Position numbers and translations under genes: made by a program. The notes beneath the pieces are model-generated. The model was not told the DNA's origin and searched no databases. It was given only the letters and a program-made list of their open reading frames with translations. A DNA stretch of 64,000 nt from an uncultured Clostridia bacterium (GTDB lineage: Bacteria > Bacillota > Clostridia > Christensenellales > Borkfalkiaceae): the NCBI GenBank assembly GCA_949286835.1, contig CASEDP010000001.1:124001-188000 (forward strand), in the 5' to 3' direction. Position 1 is the first letter of the stretch, and each line of letters opens with the position of its first letter. This document shows, piece by piece, positions 58,968-64,000 of the stretch.

Positions 58968-59809
58968 TATTTTACCTCCTTTTTAAAAAGGTTGCAATGC
59001 TCCTCTCTCTCGTGTTTTTCAAAGTCCGCATACATACTCGACCGCAGCATCGCCTCGTCAAAGTCGACCTCGAAGCCGTTGAAATCGGGTCCGTCTACGC
59101 AGGCAAATTTAGTCTTGCCGCCGACCGTGAGGCGACAGCCGCCGCACATTCCCGTGCCGTCTATCATTATGGGGTTCATAGACACGGTCGTGGGCACGTT
59201 AAACGGCTTTGTCGTCGCAACGACGAACTTCATCATTATCAGCGGACCAATAGTGATTACCATATCGTAATTCTCGCCGCCCTCGATTGCCGCCTTGAGG
59301 GGTGCGGTGACTACACCCTTTTCGCCGTAGCTGCCGTCGTCGGTCATAATCGTGAACTTGTCGGAGCAAGCCCTGAACTCGTCTTCCAATATTACGAGAT
59401 CCTTGTTTCTGAAGCCGACTATGGAGTGCACCTCGGCGCCGAGCTCATTGAAACGCTGCGCCACAGGCAGTGCGATTGCACAGCCGACGCCGCCGCCGAC
59501 TATGCAGACCTTCTTTATTCCCTCCGTCTCGGTAGGTCTGCCGAGCGGTCCTACAAAGTCGCTTATATATTCGCCCTCTTTCTTTTCGTTTAGGCGCATA
59601 GTCGTGCCGCCGACAATCTGGAATATTATCTTAACAGTGCCCGCCTCCCTGTCATAGCCCGCCACAGTGAGAGGTATTCTTTCGCCGTCGCCGTCGACCC
59701 TGAGTATTATGAACTGCCCTGCCTGCGCCTTCTTTGCGACTAGAGGAGCTTCGATATCCATCATCGTCACGGTGGGATTGAGCTGACGCTTTTTTACTAT
59801 CCTATACAT
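58967..59809 (-). CDS. nfnA: NADH-dependent ferredoxin:NADP oxidoreductase, small subunit
   Basis: A ferredoxin-NADP reductase-like protein of 280 aa. The FAD-binding barrel (about 1-95) has RIPLTVAGYD, the NAD-binding domain has VCIVGGGVGCAIALP, and the C-terminal [2Fe-2S] site shows GTGMCGGCRL and KFACVDGPDF. It pairs with nfnB. In anaerobes the complex balances NADH, NADPH and ferredoxin pools. A SudB-type sulfide dehydrogenase or DHOD-like electron-transfer role is the alternative reading. Confidence 0.92.
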   Translation of the reverse strand: MYRIVKKRQLNPTVTMMDIEAPLVAKKAQAGQFIILRVDGDGERIPLTVAGYDREAGTVKIIFQIVGGTTMRLNEKKEGEYISDFVGPLGRPTETEGIKKVCIVGGGVGCAIALPVAQRFNELGAEVHSIVGFRNKDLVILEDEFRACSDKFTIMTDDGSYGEKGVVTAPLKAAIEGGENYDMVITIGPLIMMKFVVATTKPFNVPTTVSMNPIMIDGTGMCGGCRLTVGGKTKFACVDGPDFNGFEVDFDEAMLRSSMYADFEKHEREEHCNLFKKEVK

Positions 59810-59824
59810 TCTGAAAAATCACTC

Positions 59825-60064
59825 CTAATTTTTGATGAGTTCTGCAATGTCCTTTATGAGATACCACGGATACGGCGAATTTTCCATTTCGGCATACAGC
59901 ACGTCGCGTATGACGCCGCACTGGATGCGGTTGTGACGACCGAGCGGCGCTTTTACCCTGTCGCCGACTGACGCGCCCTCCGCCCTGCAGAGGTACCAAT
60001 ATGTTCGTCCTACTACGTTTTCATCGTCGGGAAACTCCACCGAAACAAAACACAACTTATCCAT
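59825..60064 (-). CDS. Small protein resembling the PriA N-terminal domain, upstream of nfnA
   Basis: A 79-aa protein starting MDKLCFVSVEF. The segment VGDRVKAPLGRHNRIQCGVI resembles the 3'-end-binding N-terminal domain of helicase PriA (pattern: large hydrophobic, G-x-x-V-x-P-x-G-R, GVI), but there is no helicase part. It is the first gene of the nfnAB unit, 15 bases before nfnA. A consensus promoter ends seven bases before the ATG, so the mRNA is probably leaderless. Function unknown. Confidence 0.7.
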   Translation of the reverse strand: MDKLCFVSVEFPDDENVVGRTYWYLCRAEGASVGDRVKAPLGRHNRIQCGVIRDVLYAEMENSPYPWYLIKDIAELIKN

Positions 60065-60071
60065 TTGAACT

Positions 60072-60100
60072 ATTATAGCGCGTTTTTCGCCATAAATCAA
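60072..60100 (-). promoter_or_regulatory. Promoter abutting the start of the nfn operon
   Basis: On the minus strand TTGATT, a 17-base spacer and TATAAT, then seven bases and the ATG at 60064. Confidence 0.78.
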
Positions 60101-60137
60101 ACCTATTCGCGGCAATATAATATTTTTTTGTACAGCA

Positions 60138-60165
60138 AAAAGCGGACCCGGTAAAGTCCGCTTTA
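60138..60165 (-). terminator. Terminator after rpmF
   Basis: On the minus strand AAAGCGGAC pairs with GTCCGCTTT, followed by TTG and T-rich sequence. Confidence 0.75.
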
Positions 60166-60188
60166 AAGCAATTTTGTCTTAAATCAAA

Positions 60189-60377
60189 TCAGTCCTTGCT
60201 CTTCTTTTCTGCAATAACTTCAGTCTTATCGTAGTAGCCGCAGTTCTTGCATACTCTGTGTGCCTGCATCAGCTCGTGGCAATGAGGACACTCAACAAGC
60301 GTAGGAGCCGTAGCCTTGTAGTTTGCAAATCTCTTATCCGTCCTGCTCTTCGACTGTTTTCCCTTGGGTACTGCCAT
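60189..60377 (-). CDS. rpmF: 50S ribosomal protein L32
   Basis: A 62-aa basic ribosomal protein starting MAVPKGKQSKSRTDKR. The zinc-ribbon cysteines are present as CPHC and CKNC, so this is the zinc-binding form. It follows yceD in the conserved yceD-rpmF order. Confidence 0.97.
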   Translation of the reverse strand: MAVPKGKQSKSRTDKRFANYKATAPTLVECPHCHELMQAHRVCKNCGYYDKTEVIAEKKSKD

Positions 60378-60403
60378 TTCTATAACACCTCTCTTAATTT
60401 ATC

Positions 60404-60805
60404 TTAATTGATTTTTATACCTTCGCAGCCCTCTTTGCACAGTAAAACCGCTGGCTGGCTGAAAAGCAACGCATCGTCTACGGCAACCTTCAAATCAACT
60501 TTTATGCCGTCGTAAACATAATTATCGCAATCGTTTTTATCGGTCACGAATAGAACTTCGGCAGAGTATTCGACGGGTTGCCCGGCATCCGCAAGGCAAT
60601 ACGAACACTGCCCTTTAAGGATGTATTTCAAGGTAAAAGTCACCCCTACGCTGTCATCGTCATATATCTCGAACTCGCCCTCCACGCTGACCTTGTCAAT
60701 GGTTGAGAGCGGCACAAGAACCTTATCCTTTTCGGGGATAAAATCAAATGACAACCCGCCAGTGTATTTACCTTTATTGAGCAACTTTCTAACTTCAATA
60801 ATCAT
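60404..60805 (-). CDS. yceD: DUF177/YceD family protein
   Basis: A 133-aa protein of the YceD family, linked with 23S rRNA accumulation in other bacteria and in plastids. Two cysteine pairs, CSYC and CKEGC, match the family's metal-binding pattern. I start at the ATG at 60805 (MIIEVRKLL); the longer frame to 60853 runs through the promoter. It lies 26 bases before rpmF, the classic arrangement. Confidence 0.9.
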   Translation of the reverse strand: MIIEVRKLLNKGKYTGGLSFDFIPEKDKVLVPLSTIDKVSVEGEFEIYDDDSVGVTFTLKYILKGQCSYCLADAGQPVEYSAEVLFVTDKNDCDNYVYDGIKVDLKVAVDDALLFSQPAVLLCKEGCEGIKIN

Positions 60806-60824
60806 ACTCAAAGCCGACTTCCAA

Positions 60825-60853
60825 ATTATATTATACGGCACTATATTTGTCAA
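60825..60853 (-). promoter_or_regulatory. Promoter for yceD-rpmF
   Basis: On the minus strand TTGACA, a 17-base spacer and TATAAT, 19 bases before the ATG. Confidence 0.8.
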
Positions 60854-60880
60854 CTCATTTTAGAGCGTGCGAAAATATTT

Positions 60881-62077
60881 TTATAAAAGTTCTGCCGTTT
60901 CCCTTGCGATTACCAGCTCTTCGTTGGTGGGAATTACGAGGACTTTGACCTTGCTGTCCTTTGCGGAAATTTCGCGGATGGCTCCGTTATTCTTCGCCGC
61001 GTTCGCCTTCTTGTCGAACTTGACGCCGAGGAACTCAAGCCCTTTGCAGACGCCCTCTCTGACAGTGGGCGTATTTTCGCCGATGCCTGCCGTGAACACT
61101 ATGCAGTCAAGCCCGCCCATTGCTGCGGCGTAAGCGCCGACGAACTTCTTGGTCTGATATGCAAACATATCGAGTGCGAGCGCGCATCTCTCGTTGCCGC
61201 TCTCTGCGCCCGCGATGAGGTCCCTGAAGTCGCTGGATACGCCCGAAATGCCTGCAACGCCGCACTGCTTGTTGAGGTATGTAACCATATCCGCGTGACT
61301 GAGCCCCTTCTTCCTTGCGAGGAATTCGACCGCAGAAGCGTCGATATCGCCCGAGCGGGTGCCCATAAGCACGCCTGCAAGAGGCGTGAAGCCCATAGAC
61401 GTGTCCACGCACTTGCCGCCGTCTACCGCCGATATGGACGAACCGTTGCCAAGATGGCAGGTGACGATCTTGAGCTCTTCGGGCTTCTTGCCGAGATATT
61501 TTGCCGCCTCCTGGGAGACGAACTTGTGGCTGGTACCGTGCGCGCCGTACTTTCTAACGCCGTATTCCTTATAGTCCTCGTACTTGATGCCGAATAGATA
61601 TGCCTTCTCGGGCATAGTCTGATGGAAGGACGAGTCGAAAACGAGCGCCATAGGCGTGTTGGGCATAACCTCTATGCACGCCCTGAGACCTGTAGCCGCC
61701 GCGGGGTTGTGAAGGGGCGCAAGCTCGAACGTCTTTTCCTCCAGCGTCTTTAATACTTCGGGAGTTACAAGCGTCGTCTTTTTGAAGTATTCGCCGCTTG
61801 CGACTATTCTGTGCCCTACCGCGCCGATTTCATCCATAGACTTGATTACGCCGATTTCGCCGTCGGTAAGAGCTGAAAGCACGAGCTCGATTGCCACCTT
61901 GTGGTTGGGCATCCCCTGCTCATACACCTTTTCCTTGCCGTTGCCCTTTGCCTTTAAGACAGAGCCTGCAATGCCTATCCTCTCGCAGCCGCCCTTTGCA
62001 AGAACCGCTTCGGTCTCCATATCTATGAGCTGATATTTAAGCGACGAGCTGCCTGCGTTTACAACTAAAATCTTCAT
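60881..62077 (-). CDS. ackA: Acetate kinase
   Basis: Makes ATP and acetate from acetyl phosphate, the main energy-yielding step of acetogenic fermentation. The N-terminal signature ILVVNAGSSSLKYQL and the second motif ALVFDSSFHQTMP are present, with GTSHKFV and VTCHLGNGSS further on. The length of 398 aa is standard. AGAGGA lies seven bases before the ATG. It follows pta by 27 bases in one unit. Confidence 0.98.
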   Translation of the reverse strand: MKILVVNAGSSSLKYQLIDMETEAVLAKGGCERIGIAGSVLKAKGNGKEKVYEQGMPNHKVAIELVLSALTDGEIGVIKSMDEIGAVGHRIVASGEYFKKTTLVTPEVLKTLEEKTFELAPLHNPAAATGLRACIEVMPNTPMALVFDSSFHQTMPEKAYLFGIKYEDYKEYGVRKYGAHGTSHKFVSQEAAKYLGKKPEELKIVTCHLGNGSSISAVDGGKCVDTSMGFTPLAGVLMGTRSGDIDASAVEFLARKKGLSHADMVTYLNKQCGVAGISGVSSDFRDLIAGAESGNERCALALDMFAYQTKKFVGAYAAAMGGLDCIVFTAGIGENTPTVREGVCKGLEFLGVKFDKKANAAKNNGAIREISAKDSKVKVLVIPTNEELVIARETAELL

Positions 62078-62104
62078 ATCCTGTTCCTCTGTCCTCGTTC
62101 CTGA

Positions 62105-63109
62105 TTATTCTGCCTGAAGCGCGGTTACCGCTACGGTTGCGACGATGTCCTCTACGTTGCAGCCCCTGGAAAGGTCGTTGAGGGGTCTTGCAAAGCCCTG
62201 GCAGACGGGACCTATCGCCATATAGCCGCCGAAGCGCTGGGCAATCTTATAGCCGATGTTTCCCGCGTTGATATTGGGGAATACGAATACGTTTGCGTGC
62301 CCCGCAACCTTTGAACCGGGAGCCTTGAGCTGACCTACTTCGGGAGCTACCGCCGCGTCGAACTGGAATTCTCCGTCGAGCGCAAGGTCGGGAGCCATTT
62401 CCTTTGCGATTGCCGTTGCCTCCTGCATCTTGGGAACGGACTTGAAGAACTTGTCGTCGTTGCCGCTGCCCTTTGTGGAGAAGGAGAGCATAGCCACTCT
62501 GGGTTCGATACCCGCGATAGCCTTTGCGGTCTTTGCCGAGGATACGGCGATATCTGCAAGCTGCTGAGCGTCGGGCTCGATATTTATCGCGCAGTCTGCG
62601 AATACCGCAACGCCGTCGGGATTGTACTTATTCTCTCCCTCGGGCGCAATCATAATGAAACAGCTCGAAACCGTCTTGATGCCGGGAGCCGTCTTTACGA
62701 CCTGCAGACCGGGACGAAGAGTATTTGCCGTCGAATGGCAGGCACCCGAAACATAGCCGTCAACATCGCCCGCCTTGAGCATAAGCGCGCCGAACATCGT
62801 CCTGTCCTTAGCCTGTTCTGCAGCCTGCTCCTCAGTCATACCCTTTGCCTTTCTCGCTTCGTATAAAATCTTTGCGTATTCCTTAGTCTTGTCGGAAGTG
62901 AGCGGGTCGATGAGAGTGATGCCCGTAAGGTCAACGCCGGGCGCAACCTTCGCACATTCCTCCTTATTGCCGATGAGAACTATCTTTGCGATGCCCTCTG
63001 CCGTGATCTTTGCCGCAGCTTCCACCACGCGCTTGTCCTCACCCTCGCAAAGGACTATAGTCTTCTTGCGGGCTGCCGCTTTTGCCTTGATTTCTTCAAG
63101 TAACCCCAT
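62105..63109 (-). CDS. pta: Phosphate acetyltransferase
   Basis: Converts acetyl-CoA and phosphate to acetyl phosphate for AckA. This is the short 334-aa form lacking the N-terminal regulatory domain. Signatures include GYVSGACHSTANTLRP, LSFSTKGSG, and the C-terminal PNINAGNIGYKIAQR. AAGGAG lies nine bases before the ATG. With ackA it forms the classic substrate-level phosphorylation operon. Confidence 0.98.
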   Translation of the reverse strand: MGLLEEIKAKAAARKKTIVLCEGEDKRVVEAAAKITAEGIAKIVLIGNKEECAKVAPGVDLTGITLIDPLTSDKTKEYAKILYEARKAKGMTEEQAAEQAKDRTMFGALMLKAGDVDGYVSGACHSTANTLRPGLQVVKTAPGIKTVSSCFIMIAPEGENKYNPDGVAVFADCAINIEPDAQQLADIAVSSAKTAKAIAGIEPRVAMLSFSTKGSGNDDKFFKSVPKMQEATAIAKEMAPDLALDGEFQFDAAVAPEVGQLKAPGSKVAGHANVFVFPNINAGNIGYKIAQRFGGYMAIGPVCQGFARPLNDLSRGCNVEDIVATVAVTALQAE

Positions 63110-63164
63110 ATCAATTTTCTCCTTAAAAAATTGCTTTATTTATCTGCGGTTTTGGTTTATAATG

Positions 63165-63193
63165 TCTATAAACTATGACCGCCGAACTGCCAA
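63165..63193 (-). promoter_or_regulatory. Promoter for pta-ackA
   Basis: On the minus strand TTGGCA, a 17-base spacer and TATAGA, 55 bases before the ATG. Confidence 0.65.
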
Positions 63194-63245
63194 AAATGTT
63201 ATATCGTTATTATATAATATTTTTTGCCAATTGTAAAGGTATAAA

Positions 63246-64000
63246 ATGAATATTTGCGCAATAATTTGTGAATTCAACCCCTTCCACAACGGGCACGCAT
63301 ACCTCATAGAGCGCGCAAAGCAGCTCTCGGGGTGCGACGCGGTGCTCTGCATAATGAGCGGCAGCTTCACCCAGCGTGGTGAAATGTGTATTCTTGACAA
63401 ATACGTAAGGGCGCGACACGCAATTTATGGCGGGGCAGACGCTGTGATAGAACTCCCCGCCCTCTTTGCCGTTGCGCCTGCGGAGATATTTGCAAGGGGC
63501 GCGGTGAAGATTTTGTCGTCGCTGCCAGCCGTAAAATCGTTATGTTTCGGCTGCGAAAACGCGCTTGACTTTGAAAAAATTGCGCAAAAACTCGCATTTG
63601 AAGAGCCCGATTTCAAGGACAGACTGTACGCTCTCCTTGACAGCGGCGAGAGCTATGCCTCGGCATACGCAAAGGCTTTCGGACAGGACGGCGAAAAACT
63701 CTCCTCCCCCAACAATATACTCGCCGCGGAATATGCAAAGGCAAACATCAGGGAGGGTAAAAGGCTTACTCTATATCCTGTCACGCGCCTCGGCGGAGGC
63801 TATCACGACGGCGGACTGGAGGGGCAATTCTCCTCCGCAAAAGCCATACGCGAAAACCGCGGCGACGACAGAGCCCTTGATTATGCTCCCGACTACGTCA
63901 TAGACGACCTAAGGCGGACAGAGGACAGAACGGAGAGATTTAAAAGACTTGCCGCGGACAAGTTGTTCTTTGCAGACAAACTTCAACTCAGAAACATCTA
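63246..64000 (+). CDS. tmcAL: tRNA(Met) cytidine acetate ligase, N-terminal part (cut by window edge)
   Basis: TmcAL (formerly YlbM) uses ATP and acetate to acetylate the wobble cytidine of elongator tRNA-Met. The nucleotidyltransferase motif EFNPFHNGHAYLI is at residues 9-21 with the HxGH signature, and SGSFTQRGEM and GADAVIELP follow. The substrate acetate is made by the neighbouring pta-ackA unit, though that may be chance. AAGGT lies five bases before the ATG. The last part of the gene is outside the window; 251 codons are visible. Confidence 0.93.
   Translation, partial: MNICAIICEFNPFHNGHAYLIERAKQLSGCDAVLCIMSGSFTQRGEMCILDKYVRARHAIYGGADAVIELPALFAVAPAEIFARGAVKILSSLPAVKSLCFGCENALDFEKIAQKLAFEEPDFKDRLYALLDSGESYASAYAKAFGQDGEKLSSPNNILAAEYAKANIREGKRLTLYPVTRLGGGYHDGGLEGQFSSAKAIRENRGDDRALDYAPDYVIDDLRRTEDRTERFKRLAADKLFFADKLQLRNI

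Overview
The window looks like a chromosomal segment of a low-to-mid-GC Clostridia-type member of the Bacillota. The main evidence is a Spo0A sporulation regulator with a nearby 0A box, a MurE of the meso-diaminopimelate type, AGGAGG-like ribosome binding sites, near-consensus sigma-A promoters with 17-base spacers, an electron-bifurcating NfnAB pair, acetate production by Pta-AckA, and several small Clostridia-type families (DUF4364, TSCPD, DUF815). No phage, transposase or CRISPR locus is visible. The species cannot be named from the sequence; an uncultured gut Clostridia lineage is a reasonable guess.

Layout. Positions 1-4.1 kb hold the 3'-truncated ftsK (minus) and ilvC. A DUF815 AAA+ ATPase (4.3-5.4 kb, plus) converges on a large division and cell-wall (dcw) cluster on the minus strand, 5.4-20.2 kb. 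In transcription order this is mraZ, rsmH, ftsL, ftsI-type PBP, murE, mraY, murD, ftsW, murA, ftsQ, then a terminator and a new promoter, then a divergent ftsA, ftsZ, a terminator, and murC. Next come murI and rpsT. A polyamine operon (HTH-cupin regulator and potABCD) fills 21.7-27.1 kb, followed by ppa, gap and fba. murG lies alone at 31.4 kb. From 33.1 to 38 kb there are four tRNA genes with coaE-polA between them. From 38 to 48.5 kb lie a GH43 glycosidase, spo0A, an ABC-F ATPase, a heterodimeric ABC exporter, an RlmI-type methyltransferase and an M29 aminopeptidase. From 48.7 to 64 kb lie tRNA-Ser, a CPBP protease, hom-coaX-ECF transporter, NUDIX, nfnAB, rpmF-yceD, pta-ackA and the start of tmcAL.

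The most unusual signal is in the DNA after tRNA genes. tRNA-Gly(CCC) and tRNA-Ser(GGA) are each followed by a 212-214 bp unit that ends in a second copy of that tRNA's own 3' end, starting at the T-loop C56 and running to CCA. Both units share a nearly identical structured core of about 125 bp. The core is closed by a 12-13 bp stem made of an inverted and a direct copy of the host tRNA tail, so the stem sequence differs completely between the two loci while pairing is kept. One inner stem shows a compensatory A-T to G-C change. tRNA-Leu(CAA) carries an analogous 141-142 bp tandem array with the same T-loop breakpoint but a different core. These look like non-coding, tRNA-tail-capturing elements with no gene of their own.

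Other points of interest: a set of genes whose -10 box lies only 6-8 bases before the ATG (candidate leaderless mRNAs); two tRNAs with A34 outside tRNA-Arg (Pro AGG, Leu AAG); an FtsA with degenerate nucleotide motifs and no C-terminal membrane helix; a PBP gene that may start at AUA; a PotA with a duplicated C-terminal domain; a doubly anchored PotD; and an ABC-F protein that has lost its first signature motif.
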